Positions 38,668 to 47,623 of a DNA stretch of 64,000 nucleotides are shown piece after piece (the first letter of the stretch is position 1; each line of letters starts with the position of its first letter). The notes beneath the pieces are model-generated. The model saw only the letters and a list, made by a program, of their open reading frames with translations. It was not told where the DNA came from and ran no database searches. The position numbers and the translations under genes were made by a program. The stretch spans positions 62,001 through 126,000 of the forward strand of contig NZ_SJOJ01000015.1 in NCBI RefSeq assembly GCF_004330295.1, read 5' to 3'. The stretch is from Rahnella victoriana (GTDB taxonomy: Bacteria > Pseudomonadota > Gammaproteobacteria > Enterobacterales > Enterobacteriaceae).

Positions 38668-40206
38668 ATGGCTTATGATAAAAATCCTCATGCCGTCAAA
38701 CCGGAAGAATACGGTTTCCCGCTCAAACTCAAAAAACAATACGACAATTTCATTGGCGGTGAATGGGTCGCGCCGGTGAAAAATGAATATTACGACAACC
38801 TGACGCCGGTAACCGGCGAAGTGCTGTGCAAAGTTGCCAGCTCCGGCACTGAAGACGTCGATCTGGCGCTGGATGCCGCCCATAAAGCCAAAGACGAATG
38901 GGGCAAAATGCCGGTGCAGCAGCGGGCAAACCTGTTGCTGAAAGTCGCCGATCGCATGGAACAAAACATCGAACTGCTGGCAAATGCTGAAACCTGGGAT
39001 AACGGTAAACCGATCCGCGAAACCAGCGGCGCTGACGTGCCGTTAGCCATCGACCACTTCCGTTATTTCGCCTCCTGCGTGCGTGCTCAGGAAGGCGGGA
39101 TCAGCGAAATCGACAGCGAAACTGTCGCCTATCATTTCCACGAACCGCTGGGCGTGGTGGCGCAAATCATCCCGTGGAACTTCCCGCTGCTGATGGCCTG
39201 CTGGAAAATGGCACCGGCGCTGGCGGCAGGTAACTGCATCGTGCTCAAACCGGCCAAACTGACGCCGCTTTCCGTTCTGCTGCTGATGGAGCTGGTGCAG
39301 GATATTCTGCCTGCCGGGGTCATCAACGTGGTCAACGGCGCGGGCGGGGAAATCGGCGAATATCTGGCGACGTCCAAACGCATCGCGAAAGTGGCGTTTA
39401 CCGGTTCGACGGAAGTCGGCCAGCAAATTGCCGGTTATGCCGCACAAAACCTGATCCCGGCGACGCTGGAACTGGGCGGCAAATCGCCGAATATCTTCTT
39501 TGCGGATGTCATGGATAAAGAGGACGAATTCTTCGACAAAGCGCTGGAAGGCTTTGCGCTGTTCGCCTTCAATCAGGGCGAAGTCTGTACCTGTCCGAGC
39601 CGCGCGCTGGTGCAGGAGTCGATCTACGAACGCTTTATGGAACGCGCCATCAAACGCGTCGAAGCCATCAAAACCGGTAACCCGCTGGATATCGAAACCC
39701 AGATGGGCGCGCAGGTATCTGCCGGACAGATGAAAACCATTCTGGATTACATCGAAATCGGGAAGCAGGAGGGCGCGGAAGTGCTGACCGGCGGCGCGAA
39801 GAAAAAACTCGAAGGCTCGCTGAACGAGGGTTATTACCTGCAACCGACAATTTTGCTGGGTAAAAACAACATGCGTGTTTTCCAGGAAGAAATTTTCGGA
39901 CCGGTGCTGGCGGTAACCACCTTCAAAGACATGGATGAGGCGCTGCAAATCGCCAACGATACGGCGTACGGATTAGGGGCGGGCGTCTGGAGCCGTGACG
40001 GCAACGTGGCGTATCACATGGGGCGTAACATTCAGGCAGGCCGTGTCTGGACCAACTGCTACCACGCCTATCCGGCGCACGCGGCATTCGGTGGCTACAA
40101 ACAGTCCGGTATCGGGCGTGAAACCCACAAGATGATGCTGGATCACTATCAGCAAACCAAGTGCCTGCTGGTGAGTTATTCGAGTAAACCGATGGGGCTT
40201 TTCTGA
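38668..40206 (+). CDS. aldB: Aldehyde dehydrogenase AldB
   Basis: 512 residues, the exact length of E. coli AldB, and nearly identical in blocks such as [23 protein letters not shown] and [15 protein letters not shown]. Catalytic Cys307 is in GEVCTCPSR; the general-base Glu lies in [13 protein letters not shown] and the NAD motif in GSTEVGQ. It oxidises acetaldehyde and other aldehydes to acids with NAD(P). In E. coli it is stationary-phase and CRP controlled. No promoter was certain here apart from the inverted repeat at its RBS. Confidence 0.97.
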   Translation: MAYDKNPHAVKPEEYGFPLKLKKQYDNFIGGEWVAPVKNEYYDNLTPVTGEVLCKVASSGTEDVDLALDAAHKAKDEWGKMPVQQRANLLLKVADRMEQNIELLANAETWDNGKPIRETSGADVPLAIDHFRYFASCVRAQEGGISEIDSETVAYHFHEPLGVVAQIIPWNFPLLMACWKMAPALAAGNCIVLKPAKLTPLSVLLLMELVQDILPAGVINVVNGAGGEIGEYLATSKRIAKVAFTGSTEVGQQIAGYAAQNLIPATLELGGKSPNIFFADVMDKEDEFFDKALEGFALFAFNQGEVCTCPSRALVQESIYERFMERAIKRVEAIKTGNPLDIETQMGAQVSAGQMKTILDYIEIGKQEGAEVLTGGAKKKLEGSLNEGYYLQPTILLGKNNMRVFQEEIFGPVLAVTTFKDMDEALQIANDTAYGLGAGVWSRDGNVAYHMGRNIQAGRVWTNCYHAYPAHAAFGGYKQSGIGRETHKMMLDHYQQTKCLLVSYSSKPMGLF

Positions 40207-40213
40207 TTCTGAG

Positions 40214-40316
40214 TTGCCATTAATACCCCACCCCAGCCCTCCCCTTCGCAGGGGAGGGAGCAGGTCGGTGCTTTTACTCCTCCCCCTGCGAAGGGGGAGG
40301 CGGGGAGGGGGTTTTG
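40214..40316. repeat. GC-rich double-hairpin repeat, copy 3
   Basis: CCCTCCCCT-TCGC-AGGGGAGGG at 40237-40258 and CCTCCCCCT-GCGA-AGGGGGAGG at 40279-40300, perfect 9-bp arms. Shorter spacer than copies 1 and 2. Flanks ATTAATACCCCACCCC and GCGGGGAGGGGGTTTT are the complement of the copy 1 inner flanks. It fills the convergent aldB-mdfA gap. Confidence 0.85.
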
Positions 40317-40334
40317 CAGACGACTCAGATCGAA

Positions 40335-41573
40335 TCACACCACGCTGTTCGGCGGCAGAACCACCTGACGGCTGCGCAGGAACACCGCGACCAGCGCCAG
40401 CCAGGCGAGGCCGCTTAACAGGTTGAACATGTTGAACATCCCCGCGCCGCCTTCGACGTAAGCCACTTTTGCCAGCTCAATGCCCAGCGTGAAGATCAAC
40501 ATACTGATGACGCCCATCGCGGCGGAGACTGTGCCTTTGCTCATGTCGCTGGAGAACAGCGTCAGGCGGTACAAACCGGCATTCGCCACACCAATCCCGA
40601 AGGCATACAGGCTCAGACCGGCAGTCATCCACAAATACGCATGGGCGGAAACCAGCGTGGCCGCCGCGGCGATCAGCAGACCGGCCACCATCGGGCCTGC
40701 ACCCAGCTTAATCAGGTATTCGACGGTGCGTTTGCCGGACAGGCGCGCCAGCGTCACGTTACCGATGATCAGCGCGCCGAAAATCGGCACCTGCAACAGG
40801 CCGTAATCGTAGGCCGCTAAGCCTTCGCCACTGATTAAAATCACCGGCGACTGCGCAATCCATGTCAGCAGCGGCAGGCTGGCAAAACCAATCGCCAGTG
40901 CGCCGCACAGGAACTGGCGGTTTTTCAGCACGTGTTTGTAATCGCGCAGCAGACTCGGCATGGAGAAGGGTTCGCCCAGACGGGAAGCGGTCTCCGGCAT
41001 CGATTTCCATAAGCCCCACAACGCAATCGCGGCGAGCACGGCGAAAATCACAAACATCGACTGCCACGGCGCAACGTGGATCAGCGCCGCACCGGCCAGC
41101 GGACCGAGCAGTGGCGCAATCAGGGCGACGTTGGCCATCATGGCGGTGATTTTGATACACACCGATTCCTCGAAGGATTCCTGTATCGCGGCATAGCCGA
41201 CGGCGCCAATAAAGCACAGGCTGATGCCCTGCAGGAAACGCATCACCATAAACTGCTCGATGTTTTGTGCGAACAAAATCGCCAGACAGGTGATGATGAA
41301 AAAGCTGACGCCCGCCAGCATCACCGGACGACGCCCACGCCGGTCGGACAGCGGTCCGAGCAGCCATTGCAGGAACATGCCGCCTGCCAGATACGCGGTC
41401 ATGGATGTCGGCACCCACTCTTCCCCGGCATTAAAATTAGCCACGACGGCCAGCATGCCGGGTTGGATCATATCGTTGCCGATATAGGTCGCAAACTCGA
41501 ACAGCACCAGGCACAGAGGGAACAAAAGCGCCTGCCGCCCCAGAAGGGACGCAGTATTTGGAGAATTATGCAT
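40335..41573 (-). CDS. mdfA: Multidrug efflux MFS transporter MdfA
   Basis: 412 residues (E. coli MdfA/Cmr 410). Twelve membrane segments with the two proton/drug-coupling acids Glu26 and Asp34 in [20 protein letters not shown], both at E. coli numbering. Motif [17 protein letters not shown] and motif C region [15 protein letters not shown] are present. It is a proton antiporter for lipophilic cations, chloramphenicol and other drugs, and in E. coli for alkali tolerance. Confidence 0.95.
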   Translation of the reverse strand: MHNSPNTASLLGRQALLFPLCLVLFEFATYIGNDMIQPGMLAVVANFNAGEEWVPTSMTAYLAGGMFLQWLLGPLSDRRGRRPVMLAGVSFFIITCLAILFAQNIEQFMVMRFLQGISLCFIGAVGYAAIQESFEESVCIKITAMMANVALIAPLLGPLAGAALIHVAPWQSMFVIFAVLAAIALWGLWKSMPETASRLGEPFSMPSLLRDYKHVLKNRQFLCGALAIGFASLPLLTWIAQSPVILISGEGLAAYDYGLLQVPIFGALIIGNVTLARLSGKRTVEYLIKLGAGPMVAGLLIAAAATLVSAHAYLWMTAGLSLYAFGIGVANAGLYRLTLFSSDMSKGTVSAAMGVISMLIFTLGIELAKVAYVEGGAGMFNMFNLLSGLAWLALVAVFLRSRQVVLPPNSVV

Positions 41574-41810
41574 TTTTAGTTATTCACAGACGTAAGGCTA
41601 ATCGGTTGAAAATTAGCAGAAAATAAGAGACTGTCCGGGCGGGTTTCGCAGGCGAGGCAGTAATGCTGGCTATTTTGCCGATTATTTGAGCGCAACGCAA
41701 TCTTCCGATTCACCTTCAGCACAATCTGAGATCGGCACTTTTACCTTGTTTGCCGTTCAAAAGCTGGCTAGGCTGCAAACACCCCATCGATAAGAAGGAA
41801 ATTGCCGGGA

Positions 41811-42806
41811 ATGAGCCAAAAAATCAGCTGGATTGACAACCTGCGCGCGCTCGCCTGCATGATGGTGGTGATGATCCACGCCAGCACGTCGCTGGTGGTC
41901 AATTTCGCGGCGGTGCATACGGCTGAATGGACGGTGGCAAACCTGCTTAATTCTGCGTCACGGGTCTGTGTGCCGCTGTTCTTTATGATTTCCGGCGCGT
42001 TGTTCTTTGGCGAAAAGAGCGCGCAAAAAAGGCATTTCCTGCGCGTCACGTTATGCCTGCTGTTCTACAGCGCCGTCTCGCTTCTCTATATCCTCACGAT
42101 GACAAAAATCGGATTTTGGCCGTCTTTGCGTCTGATGCTGGAAAAACCGGTGTTTTATCATCTTTGGTTCTTCTACGCGATCATCGTGATTTACCTGCTT
42201 TCCCCGCTGATTAACGTTAAGGCCGTCCCGGGAAAATACGTGCTGATCGCGGGAATGTTGCTCGGTGTGCTGGCGAATCCGCAGCTTCCTGAGGTGACAT
42301 GGCAGAAAATCCACCTTCTGCCACTGGATTTGTACATCAGCGGCGATACCTTCTACTACGTCCTTTATGCCCTGATGGGGCGCGCCATCAGCCAGCTTAA
42401 TACCGGGAGAACGGCGGTCACGCTGGCGGCTGGCGGCCTGTTTATCCTCAGCACCCTGGCGATTGCCACGGGCACCTACCGGCAGATGCAGATTAACCAG
42501 AATTTCGCCGACACCTTCTACGTCTACAGCGGGCCGCTGGTGTTTATCTCCGCCACATCGCTATTTGTGGCGTTCAAAAATGCGCTGACACAGCGCATTC
42601 TGCCGGGATTTGCGCTGATCTCACGTCATTCACTGGCGATCTACGGATTTCATGCGTTAATCATCATCGGCCTGCGCAGCCAGCATCTCGACTTCCCGCA
42701 ATTCCCGCTGCTGAACATCATCTGGCTGTTTATATGCGGACTGGGCGGCGGTTTATTACTGGCAATGGCGCTGGGGAAAATAGACCGAAGGAACTGGGTG
42801 AGCTGA
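41811..42806 (+). CDS. wecH: O-acetyltransferase WecH (enterobacterial common antigen)
   Basis: 331 residues, the exact length of E. coli WecH (YiaH). Start ATG at 41811 with AAGGAA ten bases before; the in-frame TTG nine bases earlier is too close to that site. Acyltransferase-3 family with about ten membrane helices, the catalytic-type His in MVVMIHASTS, SRVCVPLFFMISGALFFGE, and the late SRHSLAIYGFHALII. It O-acetylates GlcNAc residues of enterobacterial common antigen at the inner membrane. In E. coli it is beside glyQ; here it is about 28 kb away. The 237-bp gap before it shows nothing certain. Confidence 0.95.
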   Translation: MSQKISWIDNLRALACMMVVMIHASTSLVVNFAAVHTAEWTVANLLNSASRVCVPLFFMISGALFFGEKSAQKRHFLRVTLCLLFYSAVSLLYILTMTKIGFWPSLRLMLEKPVFYHLWFFYAIIVIYLLSPLINVKAVPGKYVLIAGMLLGVLANPQLPEVTWQKIHLLPLDLYISGDTFYYVLYALMGRAISQLNTGRTAVTLAAGGLFILSTLAIATGTYRQMQINQNFADTFYVYSGPLVFISATSLFVAFKNALTQRILPGFALISRHSLAIYGFHALIIIGLRSQHLDFPQFPLLNIIWLFICGLGGGLLLAMALGKIDRRNWVS

Positions 42807-42811
42807 CACCG

Positions 42812-43726
42812 CTAACGCCACCGCTCCTGCGCCCGTCTGAACTGCCTTGCTGACGAGAATCCGGCGGCGAGTGCGGCTTTTTCGATCCCCGCGCCTTGTT
42901 GCAGGCGTTGTTGTGCGACGGCGATGCGCAGTTGTTCGTGGTAGTCACGCACACTGATCCCCAGATGCTGGCGGAACAAACGGGTGAGGTGGCGGCCGCT
43001 GATGTGCGCTTTGGCGGCGACATCTTCCACCTGCCAGGCGGATTCCGGTTCGGCGGCCATCAGGTTTTGCGCGCGGTGCACGGCAGGGTGCAGGTGATTG
43101 CGGTAACGCAGCCACGGAGAAAGCTGCGGGTCATCACCGCCACGGCGGAAATACACCACCATTTCGCGGGCGACATCCAGCGCGGCCTGCGCGCCCAGAT
43201 GTGTGGCGATCAGATGCAGCGCCAGATCGATACCCGCACTGATACCGGCGCTGGTCAGCACTGAGCGGTCTTCGACAAATATCCGGTTATCTTTGACCTG
43301 CGCGGCGGGCAACTGCTGGCGTAAACGGTCGATCACGTCGTGGTGCGTGGTGCACTGATAGCCATCGAGCAGCCCGGCTTTTCCGGCCAGCAGGCTGCCG
43401 GAACAGATGCAGACTAACGTTAAACTCCCCGCCTCAATGGCGCTTTTCTGCTGACGCAGCCAGTCGCAGGCGGTCAGCGCCACCGGCGAGGTAAAGTTTT
43501 CGGCGGATTCGGCGACGCCGGGCATGATCAGAATACTGCCTGCGGGCAGACCTTGCGGGAGTGGCTGCAAATGGCTGACCGTCAGGCCTGTCGACATCAT
43601 CACTTCCGGCTGCGGCCCGATGTAGTGCAGCCGGAACTGACCGCTCAGGCGCAGCGCTTCAGCCGGACCGGTCAGATCCAGCGACATCACGCCGGGGAGC
43701 GTCACAAAGTAGACATTTCGCTGCAT
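42812..43726 (-). CDS. GlxA-family AraC-type regulator with DJ-1/PfpI domain
   Basis: 304 residues. The N-terminal two thirds is a class I glutamine amidotransferase/DJ-1-like domain (MQRNVYFVTLPGVMSLDLTGPAEALRL, nucleophile-elbow-like VCICSGSLLAGKAGLLDG, DRSVLTSAGISAGIDLALHL). The C-terminal AraC helix-turn-helix covers about residues 225-304 (AAKAHISGRHLTRLFRQHLGISVRDY), somewhat short at the end. Encoded 35 bp after an isochorismatase-family hydrolase on the same strand, a frequent pairing. Effector and targets unknown. Confidence 0.88.
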   Translation of the reverse strand: MQRNVYFVTLPGVMSLDLTGPAEALRLSGQFRLHYIGPQPEVMMSTGLTVSHLQPLPQGLPAGSILIMPGVAESAENFTSPVALTACDWLRQQKSAIEAGSLTLVCICSGSLLAGKAGLLDGYQCTTHHDVIDRLRQQLPAAQVKDNRIFVEDRSVLTSAGISAGIDLALHLIATHLGAQAALDVAREMVVYFRRGGDDPQLSPWLRYRNHLHPAVHRAQNLMAAEPESAWQVEDVAAKAHISGRHLTRLFRQHLGISVRDYHEQLRIAVAQQRLQQGAGIEKAALAAGFSSARQFRRAQERWR

Positions 43727-43761
43727 CGTGTTTCATCCGTCCGCAGGGGAAAACGCTATCT

Positions 43762-44316
43762 TCACACAGCGCGGTCGAGTTCCGCCAGCGCACCGCTCAC
43801 GTCGGTCACGGTGGCAAAGCGGTCGGCGAGCACCAGTTCGGTACGCAATTTGATCTCCTGCGCGCTCAGTGTGACGCCGCTGGCGTGGGTCATCGGGAAG
43901 GTCAGTGTCGCTTCGGTCACGAAAGTCACTGTGTAGCCCAGGTCGGAGGCCACGCGTGCCGTGGTTTCGCAGCACTGTTCGGTGCGTGTTCCGGCGATGA
44001 TCAGATGCGTGATGCCTTTTTCACGCAGCCAGCCGTCGAGGCCGGATTCTGTCAGGGCGTTATGCACGTGTTTATGCACGACATGTTGCGGCTGATGGGT
44101 GAGGAAAGACATCGGTGTCACCAGGCCGGAATCCAGCGAAAACACGCCATCCGGATTGACGTGAAATACGTCGATGACCGGCACGTTGCGGGTCTGACAG
44201 CCGTCGATCAGGCGGGTTAACGCGTCGCTGAACGCCGGTAAATCTTCCTGCTGCCAGAAGTCTTTATGTTCGAAGGAACGCTGAACGTCGATATTTAACA
44301 GGGCGCTGTGTGTCAT
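43762..44316 (-). CDS. Isochorismatase-family cysteine hydrolase
   Basis: 184 residues. The catalytic-triad setting is visible: Asp in LLNIDVQRSF (residue 10), Lys in HVVHKHVHNALTES, and Cys in AGTRTEQCCETTARVASDLGYTVTFV. The cis-peptide stretch LIIAGTRTEQCC is typical. Members hydrolyse amides or vinyl ethers such as nicotinamide, ureidoacrylate or isochorismate; the substrate cannot be decided. First gene of a two-gene unit with the AraC-type regulator. Confidence 0.87.
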   Translation of the reverse strand: MTHSALLNIDVQRSFEHKDFWQQEDLPAFSDALTRLIDGCQTRNVPVIDVFHVNPDGVFSLDSGLVTPMSFLTHQPQHVVHKHVHNALTESGLDGWLREKGITHLIIAGTRTEQCCETTARVASDLGYTVTFVTEATLTFPMTHASGVTLSAQEIKLRTELVLADRFATVTDVSGALAELDRAV

Positions 44317-44445
44317 TTCCGGACTCCATCTGTTGAGTGTGAAGTCAGTGTGCGCCTGAATTAAGATGAGATGAATGCCAAAAACGGACAGGATACTGAC
44401 CGGGGCGGACGACCTGCGCCATCCGCCATCGGTTCTGTTTTTTGA

Positions 44446-45042
44446 TCAAAGTTTCTGATCGGCGCGCCAGTGGTGATAATCGATATGATCGGCCTGGAAA
44501 TTGGTGGCTTCGGCATTGCCGGTCAGGCGGTAAGCCAGCTGGAATGCGAAATCAAACGCCAGCCCCAGCCCTTTGCCGCTGAGCAAATTGCCGTCTTCCA
44601 CAAAGGACTGATTGACGTAAACGCCGTCTTTCACGTCTTTGTATAAATCGCCGGAGCAGACATAGCGGCGGCCTTTCAGCAGGCTATTTCCGCCCAGCAC
44701 GCGGGCGGCAGCGGAGCACAGCGGGCAAATCAGTTTACCGGCCTCGTCGTGACGGCGGACAAACTCTGCCACTTCTTTGCTGGCCGCCAGCGCCACGGAT
44801 CCTTCCGGTCCGCCGGGCATCACCACGGCATCGAATAAACGGTCGCCCTGCGCAGACAGCAATTCGTTGGCCTGCATCTGAATGCCGTGATAGGTGCGCA
44901 GCGTCTGACTTTTCTGGCAGGCCAGCGTGGTGACCTGAATCTCCAGCCGCTCGAGAATATCGAGCACAATCACCGCTTCGCCTTCTTCAAATCCGTCGGC
45001 CAGCAGCAGGGCGACCTGTTTCTTCGCGTTGTCCTTTACCAT
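44446..45042 (-). CDS. DJ-1/PfpI-family protein
   Basis: 198 residues. Family blocks: VALLLADGFEEGEAVIVLDILERL at the N terminus (Glu of the catalytic dyad), FDAVVMPGGPEGS in the middle, and the nucleophile cysteine in KLICPLCSAARVLGGNSLLKGRRYVC. The C-terminal part FQLAYRLTGNAEATNFQADHIDYH is similar to YajL-like members. These act as glyoxalases, chaperones or peptidases; which applies here is unknown. The surrounding 44317-44445 gap shows no feature. A hairpin carrying the ribosome site lies just upstream. Confidence 0.85.
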   Translation of the reverse strand: MVKDNAKKQVALLLADGFEEGEAVIVLDILERLEIQVTTLACQKSQTLRTYHGIQMQANELLSAQGDRLFDAVVMPGGPEGSVALAASKEVAEFVRRHDEAGKLICPLCSAAARVLGGNSLLKGRRYVCSGDLYKDVKDGVYVNQSFVEDGNLLSGKGLGLAFDFAFQLAYRLTGNAEATNFQADHIDYHHWRADQKL

Positions 45043-45051
45043 AATGCAAAA

Positions 45052-45078
45052 GTCCTCTGAGGATAAAAATCAGAGGAC
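45052..45078 (-). promoter_or_regulatory. Hairpin enclosing the ribosome-binding site of the DJ-1-type gene
   Basis: GTCCTCTGA (45052-45060) and TCAGAGGAC (45070-45078) are perfect 9-bp arms with a 9-base loop. On the minus strand the copy proximal to the gene contains AGAGGA, ten bases before ATG at 45042, so folding would hide the ribosome site. Confidence 0.6.
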
Positions 45079-45129
45079 ATCATAAAATGAAACGTTGTTT
45101 TGATATTGTGAGTGGCGTTGCAGAGTGAA

Positions 45130-46161
45130 CTAGAAAACCAGCTGCACTTTCGACGCTTTGGATTTATCCATCGCGTAGTCCAGTGCTTCCACCAGACTTT
45201 CCTGCGGGAATTCCGCCGACAGCAATGGCATCGGATCCACGGTTTTATTCGCCAGCCATTCCACCGCAGTGTTAAATTCTGCCGTGAAGCGGAAGCTGCC
45301 GACCCAGTTAATTTCTTTAGCAATCAGCATCATCAGCGGGAATTCATTCACCACCGGCCCCATACCGACCTGCACCAGCGTGCCGCGCGCACGGGTCACT
45401 TCCAGACAGCGGCGGATGGAAGACGGATGGCCGGAGGCGTCAAAGGCCACATCGAAAAAGCCTTTCTCCGCCTGATATTCGCTGAAATCACCCTGTGCGG
45501 CATCCAGCGCTTTGCTTGCGCCTACCGCCAGTGCCAGCGTGCGGCAACGTTCGCTCGGGTCTGTCACCACGATTTGCGCTGCGCCTTTGGCTTTCGCCGC
45601 CAGCACGATCAGGCAGCCAATCGGGCCGACGCCGGAAACAAACACGGTTTTGCCATGAATATCACCCGCCTGATTCACTGCATGAATGGCGACAGCCAGC
45701 GGCTCGGCGAACACCATCAGACGGTCGCTGACCTGATTGTCGTAAGGAATGCACTGGTCGCTGTCGACAATTTTATATTGTGTGAACGCGCCGTTGATGT
45801 GCGGAAAGTACATCGCGCTGCCGAAGAATTTCATGGTGGTGCACTGGTTTTCGTCGCCGGACAGGCAATATTTGCAGGCCTTGCATGGCTTACTCGGATT
45901 CAGCGCCACTTTCTGACCGGGCTGCAAACGCGGGTTGTCGGATTTCTCCACTACACCCACCACTTCATGGCCCAGCACCATTGCCTCGCGCACTTTGAAA
46001 TCACCGACGGCACCGTGTTCGTAATAATGCAGATCGGAACCACAGATGCCGCCACGGGTGATTTTCACCAGCGTGCCCTGGCCGGTGTAGTCGAGGGTCT
46101 GGTTGATCACTGAAACGTCTTTTTTCCCGGTCACGACACAAGATTGCGTGCTGATAGTCAT
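45130..46161 (-). CDS. idnD: L-idonate 5-dehydrogenase
   Basis: 343 residues, the exact length of E. coli IdnD, from ATG at 46161 (MTISTQSCVVTGKKDVSV). Zinc-dependent medium-chain dehydrogenase: catalytic Zn site GGICGSDLHYYEHG and GHEVVG, structural Zn cysteines CKACKYCLSGDENQC, Rossmann GVGPIGCLIV. It oxidises L-idonate to 5-ketogluconate. The other idn genes (idnO, idnT, idnR, idnK) are not in the window, so the dehydrogenase stands alone. A CRP-type site precedes it. L-threonine or another polyol dehydrogenase is a less likely reading. Confidence 0.9.
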   Translation of the reverse strand: MTISTQSCVVTGKKDVSVINQTLDYTGQGTLVKITRGGICGSDLHYYEHGAVGDFKVREAMVLGHEVVGVVEKSDNPRLQPGQKVALNPSKPCKACKYCLSGDENQCTTMKFFGSAMYFPHINGAFTQYKIVDSDQCIPYDNQVSDRLMVFAEPLAVAIHAVNQAGDIHGKTVFVSGVGPIGCLIVLAAKAKGAAQIVVTDPSERCRTLALAVGASKALDAAQGDFSEYQAEKGFFDVAFDASGHPSSIRRCLEVTRARGTLVQVGMGPVVNEFPLMMLIAKEINWVGSFRFTAEFNTAVEWLANKTVDPMPLLSAEFPQESLVEALDYAMDKSKASKVQLVF

Positions 46162-46223
46162 GGAATTCTCGCTCTTTAAAGGGCCTGATTGCGCCCAGTA
46201 AAGAGGGTTTACTCGCCGGAAAA

Positions 46224-46239
46224 TGTGACCGTCGTCACT
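46224..46239. promoter_or_regulatory. CRP-type site upstream of idnD
   Basis: TGTGACCGTCGTCACT, a nine-of-ten match to the TGTGA-N6-TCACA half sites, 63 bp before the idnD start. Confidence 0.6.
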
Positions 46240-46283
46240 TTGTGCCGTGTTACGAAAACCTGTTACCCATAACTTGAACGCAC

Positions 46284-47486
46284 TCAACCTTTCCCGGCGG
46301 AGTTATCACGGTTTCGCGCCGGAATGCTGAGGATCAGATGCGTGATCACACCGCCCGCCAGCCCCCAAAATGCTGAGCCGACGCCCAGCAGCGTGACGCC
46401 GGACGCGGTGATCAGAAATGTAATGATCGCCGCATCGCGCTGTTTTTCGTTTTCCAGAGCGCGGTACAGGCTGCCCGCAATGGTGCCGAGTAACGCCAGC
46501 CCGGCGATGGTGTGGATCAGCGCCTCCGGCAGCGCGGTAAAGACCATGCCGATCGAGCCACCAAACACGCCCGCGATCAGATAGAAAATGCCTGCCGCGA
46601 CGGCAGCCATATAGCGTTTTTTCGGATCAGGATGAATATCTTCACCCATGCAGATCGCGGCGGTAATGGCGGCGATACAGACGGTAAAACCGCCGAACGG
46701 CGCTAAAACTAACGCCGTCAGCGCGGTCCAGGAAATCAGCGGGGAAACGGGCAGGTGATAGCCGTGGGCTTTCAGCGTGGCGATCCCCGGCGCATTTTGC
46801 GAGGCCATGGTGACGACAAAAAACGGAATACCGATGCCGATAATCGAGGAAAGCGTGAAATGCGGCATCACAAACGCCGGCGCCGCGAAGGTCAGCGTCT
46901 GGCCGTGCAGCGCAATATCGCCCTGTAAACCGGCGACAATCAACCCGGCAGCCAGCGCGAGCACCACCGCATAGCGCGGGAGGGCACGTTTCGCCAGCAG
47001 ATACACCAGACACATGCTGCCCGCGAGGGCGAAATTGCTTTGCAATGAAGTAAACGCGTTCAGCCCGAAACGCAGCAGAATGCCGCCGAGCATGGCGGCA
47101 GAAAGTGCCTGCGGAATGTAATGCATCAGCCGGGCAAACAGGCCGGTCACGCCGCACAGCAGAATCAGCCCGGTGGCAAACACAAACACACCAATGGCGT
47201 CATTCAGCGAGGTGCCGGGCAGGCTGGTGACCAGCAACGCCGCGCCGGGCGTGGACCAGGCGGTCACTACCGGCGTGCGGTAATACAGCGAAAGACCGAT
47301 GCTGGTGACGCCCATGCCCAGCCCCAGCATACTCAGCCAGCCGCCAATCTGTGCGACGCTGGCACCCGCCGCTTCCGCCGCCTGAAAGATAATCGCCGCC
47401 GAGCTGGTATATCCGACTAAAACCGCCACAAATCCGGCGATCACCGCCGAAAAGGTGACATCCTGCACACTGAAACGCGAAGCCAT
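46284..47486 (-). CDS. ydcO: BenE-family benzoate/H+ symporter-like protein YdcO
   Basis: 400 residues (E. coli YdcO 391). About 12 hydrophobic segments of the BenE/NCS2-like fold, with VGYTSSAAIIFQAAEAAGAS near the N terminus and PFGGFTVCIAAITAAICMGEDIHPDPKKRY in the middle. Predicted proton-driven importer for an aromatic acid; substrate unproven. Divergent from ydcN, as in E. coli. Confidence 0.92.
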   Translation of the reverse strand: MASRFSVQDVTFSAVIAGFVAVLVGYTSSAAIIFQAAEAAGASVAQIGGWLSMLGLGMGVTSIGLSLYYRTPVVTAWSTPGAALLVTSLPGTSLNDAIGVFVFATGLILLCGVTGLFARLMHYIPQALSAAMLGGILLRFGLNAFTSLQSNFALAGSMCLVYLLAKRALPRYAVVLALAAGLIVAGLQGDIALHGQTLTFAAPAFVMPHFTLSSIIGIGIPFFVVTMASQNAPGIATLKAHGYHLPVSPLISWTALTALVLAPFGGFTVCIAAITAAICMGEDIHPDPKKRYMAAVAAGIFYLIAGVFGGSIGMVFTALPEALIHTIAGLALLGTIAGSLYRALENEKQRDAAIITFLITASGVTLLGVGSAFWGLAGGVITHLILSIPARNRDNSAGKG

Positions 47487-47529
47487 GGGTGAAAATCCTT
47501 CTGGTTACCGGCCACTGGCGGTATGCTGT

Positions 47530-47547
47530 TGTGCGTTATAGCGCACA
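47530..47547. promoter_or_regulatory. YdcN-type operator, proximal to ydcO
   Basis: TGTGCGTTATAGCGCACA, an 18-bp palindrome with one mismatch. It is 40 bp (about four helical turns) from the second copy. Confidence 0.75.
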
Positions 47548-47569
47548 TTCGATGCGCTCAAGATATCAC

Positions 47570-47587
47570 TGTGCGTTATAACGCACA
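47570..47587. promoter_or_regulatory. YdcN-type operator, proximal to ydcN
   Basis: TGTGCGTTATAACGCACA, a perfect 18-bp palindrome 37 bp before the ydcN start. Same sequence as the 47530 box apart from one base. Confidence 0.8.
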
Positions 47588-47623
47588 ATCGCGATGAACG
47601 ATCATCGTCGCAGAGGAGACACA

